This document shows, piece after piece, positions 17,578 through 27,303 of a stretch of 64,000 nt of DNA. A program made the position numbers and the translations under genes. The stretch spans positions 1,302,001 to 1,366,000 of the forward strand of contig CAWCUU010000002.1 in the NCBI GenBank assembly GCA_963798855.1. The letters run 5' to 3'. The stretch is from CAWCUU01 sp963798855. Its GTDB lineage: Bacteria > Gemmatimonadota > Gemmatimonadetes > Longimicrobiales > RSA9. How positions within the stretch are numbered: position 1 is the first letter of the stretch; the number at the start of each line of letters is the position of its first letter. Under the pieces are notes generated by a model, which searched no databases, was not told where the DNA came from, and saw nothing but the letters and a program-made list of their open reading frames with translations.

Positions 17578-18669
17578 ATGAGACGCTGGATGGCTGTCGC
17601 GGCCATGGTCGCGCTGGCGGCGTGCGGGGGCGGGGACTCGTCGTCGCAGGGTGCGGCGGGAGACTCGAGTGTCGCGGCCGCCTCGGGCGGAGGTGCGTCG
17701 ATCACGGGTGCCGGCTCCAGCTTCGCCTACCCGATCTACTCGAAATGGGCGTACGAGTACGAGCAGGAGAAGCGGACCAAGGTCAACTATCAGTCGGTCG
17801 GCTCCGGCGCCGGGATCCGGCAGTTCTCGGAAGGAACCGTGGATTTCGGCGGGACCGACGCGCCGATGACCGATGAGGAGCTGGCGAAGGCGAAGTGCCA
17901 CGACGTCATGCAGATCCCGACCGTGCTCGGCGCCGTCGCGGTCACCTACAACCTGCCGGAGCTGCAGCAGCCCGTGAAGCTCGACGGCGACGTTCTGTCG
18001 CAGATCTTCATGGGCAGGATCACGAAGTGGAACGATCCGAAGATCCAGGCGCTGAACCCGGGCATGAAGCTGCCCGGCCAGGATGTGCTCGTCGTGCACC
18101 GCTCCGACGGCAGCGGTACGACGTTCATCTTCACGGACTACCTGTCGGCGGTCAGCCAGGCGTGGAAGAACGGGCCCGGCAGGGGCAAGGACGTCTCCTG
18201 GCCCGTCGGACTCGGAGGCAAGGGGAACGAGGGCGTCGCTGGCCAGGTCAAGCAGGTGCCCGGCGCGGTCGGGTACGTCGAGCTCGCCTACGCGACGCAG
18301 AACAACCTGCCCTACGCCTCGCTACAGAACCAGTCCGACAACTACGTGCTGCCCTCGCTGGAGGGCGCGACGGCCGCGGCGGCCGGCGTGGCGCAGGGCC
18401 TGCCGGCGAACACCGACTTCCGCATCTCGGTCGTCAACGCGCCCGGCGCGCAGGCCTATCCGATTGCGTCCTTCACCTGGATGCTCGTCTGCAAGAACCA
18501 GCCGGATTCACCGAAGGGTCACGAGCTCATCGACTTCGTACAGTGGGGCGTGACCCAGGGCCAGCAGTACGCACCCGCGCTGCAGTACGCTCCGCTCCCG
18601 GACGCCCTGGTCTCCGTGATCCAGAGCCGGATCGGCCAGGTCACCTACGGCGCCGCCGCGACGCAGTAG
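17578..18669 (+). CDS. pstS: Phosphate-binding lipoprotein PstS
   Basis: A 363-residue periplasmic substrate-binding protein. ATG 17578 follows an AAGGAAG ribosome-binding site and gives a lipoprotein signal (MAVAAMVALAACGGG, Cys near residue 15). Characteristic PstS segments are ITGAGSSFAYPIYSKW, YQSVGSGAGIRQFSEGTVDFG with GGTDAPM, and VVHRSDGSGTTFIFTDYLS, which together bind dehydrated phosphate. Unlike the common pstSCAB order, pstS is last and separated from pstB by 133 bp. A terminator follows. Confidence 0.95.
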   Translation: MRRWMAVAAMVALAACGGGDSSSQGAAGDSSVAAASGGGASITGAGSSFAYPIYSKWAYEYEQEKRTKVNYQSVGSGAGIRQFSEGTVDFGGTDAPMTDEELAKAKCHDVMQIPTVLGAVAVTYNLPELQQPVKLDGDVLSQIFMGRITKWNDPKIQALNPGMKLPGQDVLVVHRSDGSGTTFIFTDYLSAVSQAWKNGPGRGKDVSWPVGLGGKGNEGVAGQVKQVPGAVGYVELAYATQNNLPYASLQNQSDNYVLPSLEGATAAAAGVAQGLPANTDFRISVVNAPGAQAYPIASFTWMLVCKNQPDSPKGHELIDFVQWGVTQGQQYAPALQYAPLPDALVSVIQSRIGQVTYGAAATQ

Positions 18670-18692
18670 CGCGCCCCCATCACCCGAGAGCC

Positions 18693-18716
18693 GGCCGGAG
18701 CCCCGGGGCTCCGGCC
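18693..18716 (+). terminator. Terminator after pstS
   Basis: A perfect 12-bp GC-rich inverted repeat with its centre at 18704/18705 is followed by CTCTCTTCC. It lies between the convergent pstS and the cyclopropane synthase gene and can end the pst transcript. Confidence 0.65.
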
Positions 18717-18730
18717 CTCTCTTCCTCCCC

Positions 18731-20056
18731 CTACCCTCCTCGCCATATCCTCCTCCCCGTAAGCTCCTCGCCGTTGTCCTCGCCCTCTTCCCCGTACCAG
18801 TCGGAGCGGGTCGCCGGTAGCCCGCTGACATCGTGCTCCGGCCGCAACAGCAGGCTCTGGTACAGGTTCATCGCGCCGGTCTGGAAGGCGTGGGCTGCGC
18901 CCGCCATCATCAGCCGCCACGCCCGCCAGGTCACCTCGTCCGCGGCGGCGGTCGCCTGCTCGCGGTAGCGCTCCAGCCCCGCCCCCCAGAGCCGAAGCGT
19001 CCGCATGTAGTGCTCGCGCAGGCTCTCGACATCCCTCACCTCGAAGCCGGCCTGTTCCGCTGCGGTCAGCGTCGCCCCGATCGGCACCAGATCGTGGTCG
19101 GGAAAGACGTAGCGGTCGGAGAATTCCGAGCGTGCGCCGTTGCCGACGTTGCCGGCGATCGCGTGGTTCAGGAGAATGCCGCCGGGTCTCAGCAGCGCGA
19201 AGGCGCGTCGGAAGAATATGTCCATGCGCTCGCGCCCGACGTGCTCGAACATCCCCACGCTGACGAGCTTGTCGAACGGCCGCTCCGCGGTCATCTCGCG
19301 GTAGTCGCACACGTCCACCGTGCAGCGCCCGGACACCCCGGCCGCGCGGATCCGCTTGCGCGCGAGATCCGCTTGCGCCGCGCTCACGGTAATGCCGGTG
19401 GCGATGACCCCGTAACGCCGCACGGCGTGGAGGATCAGCCCGCCCCAGCCGCAGCCGATGTCGAGCAGCCGCTCACCCTCGCGCAGGCGCAGCTTCCTGC
19501 AGACGTAGTCGAGCTTCTGTCGCTGCGCCGTGTCCAGGTCATCATGCTCGTGCTCGAAGTAAGCGCAGGAGTAGACCATCGCGCGGTCGAGCCAGAGGGC
19601 GTAGAAGTCGTTCGAGACGTCGTAATGGTGTCGGACGGCCGCGCGGTCCCGCTCACGGCTGTGCCGGCGCCCGTGCAGCCGCGCCTCGCGGCTCGTCCCG
19701 TCCGAAAGCGTCGAGGCGAGGCGGAGCCCCGTCCAGCCGAAGCGAAGCTTCTCGACTACACCGCGCGGTCGCGCGAGCAGGCGCTGGCCGAAGGCGATTG
19801 CGGCCTCGACATCCCCTTCAATGCGCAGCTCCCCTCGCAGATAGCACTCCGCGACGCGCAGATCGGAATGTGCCTGCAGCAGCGCGCGCAGCGCATCCGG
19901 ATGGCGGAAGACGAGGATGAAGCGTGGCCGCGGCCGATCCGCATCGAGCCGCGTTCCATCCCACAGGCGGATCGAGAAGTCGCGAGGAACGCCGTTGTCG
20001 AAGAGGGCCTTCAGGAAGTCCGGGCCGGGGGCGCGGTGTGGTGCGAGCGTAGCCAT
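18731..20056 (-). CDS. cfa: Cyclopropane-fatty-acyl-phospholipid synthase family methyltransferase
   Basis: A 441-residue SAM-dependent enzyme starting MATLAPHRAPG at ATG 20056; the frame continues upstream but into the MscS gene region without similarity. The N-terminal domain binds lipid, then HHYDVSNDFYALWLD, YSCAYF, the SAM motif LLDIGCGWGGL, TGITVSAAQ, and the catalytic-domain segment VSVGMFEHVG are all hallmarks of CFA synthases. It converts unsaturated acyl chains of membrane phospholipids to cyclopropane forms. The MscS gene lies 92 bp upstream on the same strand, so the two may be co-transcribed. Confidence 0.9.
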   Translation of the reverse strand: MATLAPHRAPGPDFLKALFDNGVPRDFSIRLWDGTRLDADRPRPRFILVFRHPDALRALLQAHSDLRVAECYLRGELRIEGDVEAAIAFGQRLLARPRGVVEKLRFGWTGLRLASTLSDGTSREARLHGRRHSRERDRAAVRHHYDVSNDFYALWLDRAMVYSCAYFEHEHDDLDTAQRQKLDYVCRKLRLREGERLLDIGCGWGGLILHAVRRYGVIATGITVSAAQADLARKRIRAAGVSGRCTVDVCDYREMTAERPFDKLVSVGMFEHVGRERMDIFFRRAFALLRPGGILLNHAIAGNVGNGARSEFSDRYVFPDHDLVPIGATLTAAEQAGFEVRDVESLREHYMRTLRLWGAGLERYREQATAAADEVTWRAWRLMMAGAAHAFQTGAMNLYQSLLLRPEHDVSGLPATRSDWYGEEGEDNGEELTGRRIWRGG

Positions 20057-20148
20057 GAGCGTTTCTGTTCGCGCGGAGAGCCGGTGCCGCACCACGCAAG
20101 AACCGGGCGCATGCGAGCGCCGATAGGCGCCTGTCGGACAGGGGCCGG

Positions 20149-21246
20149 CTAGCCCTTCGCCGCCGACGCCCGCCTCACCTCCTCCGCTCCGTCCGCGACG
20201 GCATCGCCGGAGATGAACAGCGTGCGCGTCGGATACGCGAACTCGATCCCCTGCTCCTCGAAGCACGAGTAGAGCCGCAGGTTGATCTCCTGCTGGGCGT
20301 CCATGTACGCGTTGTAGTCGGGCACGAGCATGTAGTAGACGACCTCGAAGTCGAGGGATGAGTCGCCGAAGCCCTTGAAGTGGGCGCGGTCGAGCCGGGT
20401 GTTCTCGACCGAGCCGATGATGTCGTGGACCATCTGCGGGATCTTCTCGAGCTTCTCGCGCGGCGTCTGGTACACGACGCCGAAGCCGAACAGTGCTCGC
20501 CGCTCGCTCATCCGCTTGTAGTTGCGGATGCGGCTGGAGAGCAGGTCCGTATTGCCGAACACGAGCTGCTCGCCGGACAGACTGCGCAGTCGCGTGGTCT
20601 TCATGCCAATGTGCTCGACCGTACCCATCAGGTCGTCCACGATGATGAAGTCGCCGAGCACGAAGGGCTTGTCGAGCACGATCGAGAGGGAGGCGAACAG
20701 GTCGCCGAGGATCTTCTGCACGGCGAGCGCGATCGCCACGCCACCAATGCCGAGCCCGGTGACCAACGCCGTGATCTGCACGCCCATGTTGTTCAGGGCG
20801 AGCAGCACGAGCACGGCCCACAGCAGCAGCCTGCCGATGAAGGCGAGCCCCTGCAACGTCGTCTCCGCCAATGGGTCCTCGCCGACCCTGCGCAGATGCG
20901 CGCGAATGAAGTACGAGATGACCTGGTTGCCCCAGCGGCCCGCTTGGTAGACCACGGCCGTGATGAGGATCCAGCCGAACGCCGTCTCCGCCCGCGCCGA
21001 CAGCACCAGCAGCCGGGACGCGGCATAGACGGCCAGGACCGCGAGGAAGAAGATGCCGGTGTTCTGGATCAGCTCGACAATGAGGTCGTCGAAGTCGCCG
21101 CTCGTCCAGCTGGCGAAGCGGCGGAGGTTGCGGGAGAGAAGGCGACGGAGGAGGTCCAGTACGATGTAGGCGCCGAGGGAGATTGCGGCGGCGATCGCCC
21201 AGGCCCTAAGGCTGTTGCCCAGCAGCGTGTAGCTCAGGATGTCCAT
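20149..21246 (-). CDS. MscS-family mechanosensitive channel
   Basis: A 365-residue inner-membrane protein with about five predicted helices. The pore-lining TM3 and beta domain are clear: TALVTGLGIGGVAIALAVQ followed by KILGDLFASLSIVLDKPF, then VLGDFIIVDDLMGTVEHIGMK, and RSLSGEQLVFGNTDLLSSRI. This is the conserved core of small-conductance mechanosensitive channels, which release solutes on hypo-osmotic shock. The extra N-terminal helices place it with the longer YnaI/YbdG-like members. It precedes the cfa-like gene on the same strand. Confidence 0.92.
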   Translation of the reverse strand: MDILSYTLLGNSLRAWAIAAAISLGAYIVLDLLRRLLSRNLRRFASWTSGDFDDLIVELIQNTGIFFLAVLAVYAASRLLVLSARAETAFGWILITAVVYQAGRWGNQVISYFIRAHLRRVGEDPLAETTLQGLAFIGRLLLWAVLVLLALNNMGVQITALVTGLGIGGVAIALAVQKILGDLFASLSIVLDKPFVLGDFIIVDDLMGTVEHIGMKTTRLRSLSGEQLVFGNTDLLSSRIRNYKRMSERRALFGFGVVYQTPREKLEKIPQMVHDIIGSVENTRLDRAHFKGFGDSSLDFEVVYYMLVPDYNAYMDAQQEINLRLYSCFEEQGIEFAYPTRTLFISGDAVADGAEEVRRASAAKG

Positions 21247-21370
21247 TGCGGCGCGGCCCCGCTCGGTTCACGGCTTCGCCGCGACGACGCCCGAACGTCT
21301 CTGCGGCGCTGGATCCGCAACCTGAGGGAACGCGCGTGCGTTGACAACCCGGAATTGCGCGGATGGACCC

Positions 21371-23497
21371 TCAGTCCTCCCCGGCTTCGCGCTCGGTCTC
21401 GTCCCGGTACAGCAGCGTGTAGATCCGCGCGTTCTGCTGGACCGTGCGCACGTAGTCCCGCGTCTCGGGGAATGGGATGCGCTCGACGAAGAGGTCCTCG
21501 TAGCGGTACTCCGGATTGCTCCGCCAGCGGGCGAGGCGGCCGGAGCCCGCGTTGTAGGCGGAGAGCATGTCGACGAGCCGGCCGTCGTACTCGCGCAGGA
21601 GCTCGGCGACGAAGCGGGTGCCGAGGCGCACGTTGACGTCCGGCTCGCGCAGCAGCGCCGGGCGGAATCGCTTCACGCCCTCGTGCGGCGCGAGCGCCTT
21701 GGCCGTGCGCGGCATGAGCTGCATGAGACCGACCGCGCCGACCGAGCTGACCGCGTGCGGGTTGAAGAGCGACTCCTGCCGGATCAGCCCCGCAACGAGA
21801 TACGGGTCGAGCCCGTGCCGCCGTGACTCGTCGAGCACCGTCTGCTTCATCGGGAACGGGTAGAGGATGCGGAGCAGCCGCTCGTTGACGCGCGGCTCGA
21901 TACGCCGGATCTCGCGGCCGATGCCGATCGAGCGCTCAATGTCGCCATCGCGCAGCAGCCCTTCGGCGAGCGTGTAGAGGGCGGCGGGGCGGTCTGCGAG
22001 CTGACGGCGCAGGTGCGCTGTCTCGGTGCCGGTGAGCGAGTCGAGCCCGAGCGCCCGAAGCGCCCGGATGCGCGCGAGACCGCCGCGCGCGAGGAGATCC
22101 GCCTCCGCGGGGGTCTCGGGTGAGCGCGCGAGCGCGTCGTGCCACTCCCGCTCGGAGAGGTGATCGGCGGCTCGCATCGCGTGATAGGAAGCGGCGTCGC
22201 CGAGCAGCGCATCCTCGAAGCGCAGCCGCGCGCGGGCGGTATCGCCCTCGGTGAGGTAGGTGCGGCCCGCCCAGTAGCTGGCCTGGGCGAATCGCTGACC
22301 GGACGGGTGGGCCGCTCGCGATGCATCGAAGATCCGGGCGGCCTCGGCGAAGTCGCCGGCGACGAACGCGAGCCCGCCGAGCCGAACGGCGGCTTCAGCT
22401 GCTTCATCGCCCTGCGGCCAGACCGCCAGCACCCTGCGGTAGAGGGCGCGCGCGCCGTTGAGTCGGCCGGCATCGTGCTCGACGTCCGCGAGAATGAAGA
22501 GCGCCTCTCCCGCCGCACGGCCGCGCGGGTAGCGCGAGACGAGGTCGCGCAGATCGGACAGCGCATCCGTCCTGCGGTCCCGCCGGTACAGCGCCCGCGC
22601 TCCGAGCAGCGCGGCCTCGGCGGCAATGTTCACATCCGCTGCGGAGGCTGCGAGGCGGCGCGCGCGCCGTTCGGCCTCAATGTATTCGCTGCCCGCGAAC
22701 AGCGCGCGCACGACCGCGAGACGGAGCGAATCCCGCTCCGCGATCGTGCCGCGGCCGGAGGCCAGGTACGCGTCGACGCCCTCAATGCCGCGCTTGCGGT
22801 TGCCCTGGCGCAGGTAGACGCGGCCGATCCTGAGCCGATCCTCCGGCGTGACGCCGGGCAGCGACGTCAGCACCCACGCCGCGGACACGCTGCCGCTCCA
22901 CAGCGGAGCCGCGTCGATCGCGGCGCGCAGCGCGGTCAAGGCGCCTGCCGTGTCCCCCTGCTGCAGCCGCAGGCGGGCCGCCGCGAGCCAGGCTTCGCCG
23001 CGACCGGTCGAGTCGTCGAGGGCCGTGGCCGCCCGCTCGGCGGTCCGCAGGGCTCCGTCGCGATCGCCGGCGACGCGCTGGGCCCGCAGCACGAGTCTCC
23101 ACCCGCGCTGCTTCGCGAGGGTCGCGTCCGTCGCCGAGAGGCTCGCGCGGACGCCGCCGACATCCCCCTCCTCGGCGGCAAGCTCCGCGGCGAGCAGCAT
23201 CAGCCAGTCGCGAAGGCCGGGCAGCCGCGCCGCGGCGCGCTCCAGCCCCGCCCGGGCCCCGGCGCCATTGCCCTTCGCACGCAGCGCGAGCGCCGATCGT
23301 GCCTGCTCCAGCGCCGCTGCGTCCATCCCCGCGGCGGCCGCCCGCAGATATGCGTCGGCGCTGTCGTTCGCGACGACGGTGTCGGAGGACGCCGCTTGGA
23401 CGGGCTGCACCGTCGGCGCGCGTCCGGCGAGTAGCGACACGGCGGCTGCGGCCACGATGACCAGTGTCGCGAACGGCACGAGGGTCTTGCGGAGCAA
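21371..23497 (-). CDS. Soluble lytic transglycosylase (SLT) with TPR superhelix
   Basis: A 708-residue exported enzyme. The best start is TTG 23497 (MLRKTLVPFATLVIVAAAAVSLLAG): it has AGGAG five bases upstream and begins directly at a signal/anchor helix, whereas the longer frame has no similarity. Residues 60-520 form alpha-helical TPR-like repeats as in Slt70. The C-terminal catalytic domain contains the acid Glu in LIRQESLFNPHAVSSVGAVG followed by LMQLMPRTA, and AYNAGSGRLARW. It cleaves peptidoglycan glycan strands to 1,6-anhydro products. It is divergent from the glycine-zipper gene. Confidence 0.9.
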   Translation of the reverse strand: MLRKTLVPFATLVIVAAAAVSLLAGRAPTVQPVQAASSDTVVANDSADAYLRAAAAGMDAAALEQARSALALRAKGNGAGARAGLERAAARLPGLRDWLMLLAAELAAEEGDVGGVRASLSATDATLAKQRGWRLVLRAQRVAGDRDGALRTAERAATALDDSTGRGEAWLAAARLRLQQGDTAGALTALRAAIDAAPLWSGSVSAAWVLTSLPGVTPEDRLRIGRVYLRQGNRKRGIEGVDAYLASGRGTIAERDSLRLAVVRALFAGSEYIEAERRARRLAASAADVNIAAEAALLGARALYRRDRRTDALSDLRDLVSRYPRGRAAGEALFILADVEHDAGRLNGARALYRRVLAVWPQGDEAAEAAVRLGGLAFVAGDFAEAARIFDASRAAHPSGQRFAQASYWAGRTYLTEGDTARARLRFEDALLGDAASYHAMRAADHLSEREWHDALARSPETPAEADLLARGGLARIRALRALGLDSLTGTETAHLRRQLADRPAALYTLAEGLLRDGDIERSIGIGREIRRIEPRVNERLLRILYPFPMKQTVLDESRRHGLDPYLVAGLIRQESLFNPHAVSSVGAVGLMQLMPRTAKALAPHEGVKRFRPALLREPDVNVRLGTRFVAELLREYDGRLVDMLSAYNAGSGRLARWRSNPEYRYEDLFVERIPFPETRDYVRTVQQNARIYTLLYRDETEREAGED

Positions 23498-23679
23498 AGC
23501 GTCTCCTGCTCGACAGTCCGGCGGATTCCAGCGGGACCGGGGATTCCCGCGGGAGCGGGAGGGGAGATCCCTTCTGCACCAATAGTAGTCGCGGCCGCCC
23601 GGCCGTGGAAGGGAGCCGCGCAGCGTGGTGCACGGACATTGCATGCCCGCGAGACGGAAAAGGCAAGGAGGGGAAGAGG

Positions 23680-24240
23680 ATGGAGCCGAGCACAGCGAAC
23701 GTCCACATCGCCCCACGCACGGGCCGGCTGGGCGTGCTGACGCTAGCGGCCGCGCTGCTCATCGGCGGCGTCGCGCCCGCTCGCGCCCAGATCGCGGATC
23801 GGCTGCTGCCCACCGCGCTGGGCGGGGCCGCGGGGCTGGCGGCCGGCGGCTTCATCACCATGGGCGTCATCGTCGCGAAAGCGCGCGCCGGACATTACAC
23901 CGAATCGACGCGGGACGTGCTCGGCTGGGAGTCCGTGCCCGTGCTCGTCGGCATCGGAGCCGGCGCCACGCTCGGTGCGCTCGACGAGCGTCGGCTGCGA
24001 GGCTCGGTCTACTATGGCGCCGGAGGCTTCGCTCTCGGCTGGGGGATCGGCTGGCTCGTGGGTGGACGCGTGTGGGAGCCGCCCGAGGGCAAGTGGGCCG
24101 GCGCCGCGATCGGTGGAGCGGCAGGGCTTGCGATCGGCGGCATCGCGGGGATGATCTTCCCGCCCGGCGGTGGAGGCGGCGGCTCGACACCGGCTGCTGC
24201 CGCCGCCCGCGTTCCCATCGGCATCCGCATCCGCTTCTGA
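23680..24240 (+). CDS. Small glycine-zipper membrane protein
   Basis: A 186-residue protein of unknown family. ATG 23680 is chosen for its strong AAGGAGGGG ribosome-binding site and the signal peptide that follows (LGVLTLAAALLIGGVAPARAQ). The mature part has glycine-rich helices (LGGAAGLAAGGFITMGVIV, VLVGIGAGATLGAL, AAIGGAAGLAIGGIAGMIF), then a short Gly/Ala tail and RVPIGIRIRF, which could be a closing beta-strand. It resembles the glycine-zipper protein at 13.6 kb in design. It is 8 bp from the metallophosphoesterase gene and probably co-transcribed. Confidence 0.6.
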   Translation: MEPSTANVHIAPRTGRLGVLTLAAALLIGGVAPARAQIADRLLPTALGGAAGLAAGGFITMGVIVAKARAGHYTESTRDVLGWESVPVLVGIGAGATLGALDERRLRGSVYYGAGGFALGWGIGWLVGGRVWEPPEGKWAGAAIGGAAGLAIGGIAGMIFPPGGGGGGSTPAAAAARVPIGIRIRF

Positions 24241-24248
24241 GCGCGACA

Positions 24249-25424
24249 ATGCGCCGACTGCGACTCGCGGCGACGCTCGCGCTATGCTGCGCCGCGACCT
24301 CGTGCGCGACCCTGCCGCCACTGCCGGAGTGGGAGGCGATCCCCGTCCCCGCCGCGCCGGACGTGGAGAGCGTGATCTACTTCATCGGGGACGCCGGTGA
24401 CGCTCTGCCCGGAGACAGTCCGATCCTGCGCGCGCTCCGGGAGGACGTGGATCGCTGGGCCGGGCAGCTGGCGCAGGACTCGAGCGTCGTCGTCCTGTTC
24501 CTCGGCGACAACGTCTATCCGGCAGGGCTGCACGACCGCGGAACGGCGACCTTTTCGCAGGACTCCGCGCACCTCGGGGCGCAGGTCGAGGTCGTCTCCG
24601 GTCCCACCGCCCGCAGCCACGGCGCGCGTGCCTATTTCGTGGCCGGCAACCACGACTGGGGCAAGCTGCTGGGAGAGAGCGGCGTCCAGCGCCTCGAGAA
24701 CGAGGACTCCATGCTCGCTCGCATCGCCGTCGGCGGGCCCTCGGTCCGACTCGTGCCGGAGGCCGGCTCCCCGGGCCCCGCGCTCGTCGATGTCGGCAGC
24801 CACGTCCGGCTGCTCTTCCTCGACACGGCCTGGTGGCTATACGAGCAGGACCTAGCGGGCAAGGACTCTCTGATGTACGGAGTCCAGGAGGCGCTCCGCT
24901 CCGCCGGCCGCCGGCAGGTCATTCTCGCCTCCCACCACCCCTACATGTCTTCAGGCTCCCACGGCGGGCTCGTTCCCTTCTGGCAGACGCTCGGCCTGGA
25001 ATACCTGCTATACAAGACCGGCTCCCTGCTGCAGGACCTGAATTCCGAGCCGTACAAGGAGCTGCTCCGGCGCCTGAGAGAGACGTTCGCGACCGTGCGC
25101 CGGCCGCTGCTCTACGCGGGCGGGCACGACCACTCCCTGCAGATGTTCGTCGGACCGGGCGCCGGCGACCCCTATTACGCGCTCGTTTCCGGCAGCGCGT
25201 CGAAGGGGACGAAGATCGGGCGGGCTCCGAACATGCGCTTCAAGGCGGCTCAGCCCGGCTTCATGCGACTGGTGGTGCGGCGGGACGGGCACATGGACCT
25301 GTTCGTGCTGGGCGTGCCGCCCGAATACATGCTCTGCCCAGCGGGCGCGGGCCCGGCCACGACGGAGTGCATGGAGAACGGGGTGCAGCGATTGACGGTG
25401 CTCTACTCGACGCGGCTGCTCTGA
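24249..25424 (+). CDS. Metallophosphoesterase lipoprotein
   Basis: A 391-residue protein. ATG 24249 gives a lipoprotein-like leader (LAATLALCCAATSCATL). The calcineurin-like metal site is spread over FIGDAGD (near residue 43), VLFLGDNVYPAG, AGNHDWGK and, later, ASHHPY and YAGGHDHSLQMF, matching the Dx[HD], GDxx, GNH[DE] and GHxH blocks. Such enzymes act on phosphomonoesters or diesters; the target here is unknown, and the lipoprotein leader puts it at the envelope. Its 3' end overlaps the convergent GMC gene by 22 bp. Confidence 0.88.
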   Translation: MRRLRLAATLALCCAATSCATLPPLPEWEAIPVPAAPDVESVIYFIGDAGDALPGDSPILRALREDVDRWAGQLAQDSSVVVLFLGDNVYPAGLHDRGTATFSQDSAHLGAQVEVVSGPTARSHGARAYFVAGNHDWGKLLGESGVQRLENEDSMLARIAVGGPSVRLVPEAGSPGPALVDVGSHVRLLFLDTAWWLYEQDLAGKDSLMYGVQEALRSAGRRQVILASHHPYMSSGSHGGLVPFWQTLGLEYLLYKTGSLLQDLNSEPYKELLRRLRETFATVRRPLLYAGGHDHSLQMFVGPGAGDPYYALVSGSASKGTKIGRAPNMRFKAAQPGFMRLVVRRDGHMDLFVLGVPPEYMLCPAGAGPATTECMENGVQRLTVLYSTRLL

Positions 25425-26779
25425 GTCGTCGCCTGGCGAGCGGGCGTCGGAGAATCGAGCGCCGCCGACGCGAGCATATGCGCGGCGAGACGCCGCGCCA
25501 ATGCGATGATGGTCAGAACGGTCGGCCGACCGAGCGCCCGGGGAAAGACGCTCGCGTCGCACACGTAGAGCCCCCGCACCTCCGTCTCCAGGTCGGCCGT
25601 CAGCATCTCGCCGATGCGAACGGTCGATGACGGGTGTGTGCCTCGCAGCGGTGTCGTCACGATCGTGTCGGGGTCGCACCCTGCCCGGCGCAGGATCGCG
25701 CCGGCCACCTCCTCGGCGCGCATCAACCTCGATCGGTCCGCGGGCGTCAGCCCCTTCGAGATATCGCCGGCGGCGCCCACCTCCCCGCTGATCTCGTCGG
25801 TCAGCTTGATCATGACGCCCAGCGTGCGTCGCCAGCGCGCCCAGCGGAGCGCGTGAGCAGGCGCCTTCCGCGCCATGATGATCGGGTACATCAGCCAGGG
25901 ATCGATGAGGGTCGAGTAGAGCACGCCCAGCGAGTCGTCGGGGCAGCTCCAGGTCATCGGCGGATCGCTGCCGAGCCCCACGCCATCGCGGGAGACGCCG
26001 TAGACCATCGCAGTGGTGTCCATGGTCATGCCGACACCCGCCGCGGCGAAGCCGCTGTGGCGCAGCAGCACGGGCGAGCCGATCCCGCCCGCCGCGACGA
26101 CGACCGCGTCCGCATCGAGTCGGAACGGCGAGCGCCCGATGCGCCCGCTCACTCCCGCTACGTGGCCATCCTCGTGCAGCACCTTCTGCACGTGCGCGCG
26201 AGTCCACAGCTGGGCGCCCGCGGCCACCGCGTCGTCGACGTACTCGGCGGCGCTCCACTTCGCGCCGCACCGGCACCCGAGCATGCAGTGGGCGCCGCAG
26301 TCGAACGGGTCGCCGCGGTCGGGCCGCATGAACTTCGCCTGCGGGGTCCACGGCATGCCGAGCTCCGCGCCCGCCGCCGCGATCCGGGTCGATGCCTTCC
26401 CGCGCAGCTCGGGCGGCAGCTCGCTCACGCCGAGCTCGCCGGCGGCCGCCTCGCCGTGCGCCTTGAGATCGATCCCGTAGCGGTCGCGCCACCAGCTTCC
26501 GGGCGGCGAAGCGCACGCGCAGTACATGCTCGTCGCGCCGCCCACCATCAGCGGGCGGATGATGTTCAGCCCTTCGCGCGTGAAGAGCAGGGCGTGCCGG
26601 TCGGCGTAGAGCAGCGGGCCTGCGGATGTGCCGTATAGCGGGTTGCGGCGCCAGTCGCGCCCGCGCTCCAGCAGCACCACGCGTCTTCCCGCGCGTGCGA
26701 GCTCGCGCGCCAGCGTCGCGCCACCGGGTCCGCTGCCGACGACCACGATAGTGCCGGGGCGGTATTGGGGCCCTGTCAC
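25403..26779 (-). CDS. GMC-type FAD-dependent oxidoreductase
   Basis: A 458-residue flavoprotein. GTG 26779 is chosen because GGAGAGGA lies just upstream and the FAD motif VVVGSGPGGATLARELARAG begins ten residues in; the longer frame would overlap the small gene at 26.86 kb. The substrate domain contains FDCGAHCMLGCRCGAKW, a Cys-rich segment typical of one GMC branch, and the C-terminus has the active-site region THPSSTVRIG and the FAD-domain end LYVCDASVFPRALGRPTV. These oxidise alcohols or sterol-like substrates. Substrate unknown. It overlaps the metallophosphoesterase tail to tail. Confidence 0.9.
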   Translation of the reverse strand: MTGPQYRPGTIVVVGSGPGGATLARELARAGRRVVLLERGRDWRRNPLYGTSAGPLLYADRHALLFTREGLNIIRPLMVGGATSMYCACASPPGSWWRDRYGIDLKAHGEAAAGELGVSELPPELRGKASTRIAAAGAELGMPWTPQAKFMRPDRGDPFDCGAHCMLGCRCGAKWSAAEYVDDAVAAGAQLWTRAHVQKVLHEDGHVAGVSGRIGRSPFRLDADAVVVAAGGIGSPVLLRHSGFAAAGVGMTMDTTAMVYGVSRDGVGLGSDPPMTWSCPDDSLGVLYSTLIDPWLMYPIIMARKAPAHALRWARWRRTLGVMIKLTDEISGEVGAAGDISKGLTPADRSRLMRAEEVAGAILRRAGCDPDTIVTTPLRGTHPSSTVRIGEMLTADLETEVRGLYVCDASVFPRALGRPTVLTIIALARRLAAHMLASAALDSPTPARQATTQSSRVE

Positions 26780-26859
26780 CGGTCCTCTCCGGGAAACGCG
26801 TAATTCGTTAGTGGCACGGCGGTTGCCCCGACATATCATGGCATGAAGAGGAGGGAGGC

Positions 26860-27033
26860 ATGGACAACAGGCGGGCCGAGGCCGCACCGGAGCGCCGCTG
26901 GCGCGTTCGCTGGATCGTAGCCCTCGTCGTGCTCGCGGTGGGCATCTGGGCGCTCTACACGTTCTGGTATTCGCCCGGCATGAGCCGCCGGGCGCGGCAC
27001 ACGACCCCACCCGCTGCCGAAACGTCGTACTGA
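26860..27033 (+). CDS. 57-residue single-pass membrane protein
   Basis: A small gene with a strong ribosome-binding site (GAGGAGGGAGG ending about 2 bases before ATG 26860) and a TGA at 27031-27033. The product has a charged N-terminus (MDNRRAEAAPERRWRVR), one helix (WIVALVVLAVGIWALYTFWY) and a short Arg/Pro-rich tail. It has no recognised family. It is divergent from the GMC oxidoreductase, with 80 bp between the starts, so they may share a promoter region. Confidence 0.65.
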   Translation: MDNRRAEAAPERRWRVRWIVALVVLAVGIWALYTFWYSPGMSRRARHTTPPAAETSY

Positions 27034-27303
27034 GCTGCGTCGGCCAGGCGCGCCGCGCTCGTCCATACCTCACCCAACCGAGCTCATCCGACCCTTCCCG
27101 GACTGAAGCGTATCGGGGCGCGGGGCAGGCGGTCAACCGCGCGAATGTCTCGATCGCTTCATCGGGCGGTGCTCGTGCCGTGACCCGATCGCGACAATTC
27201 TCACCGTTCGCCGTGACGCCGCAGGCTGAAGTTCAGGGAGACCCGGGCGCGAGCCCGGCAGCATGGCTCCCGAACTCTCGCACACTTCACCGACACGGCA
27301 CCG

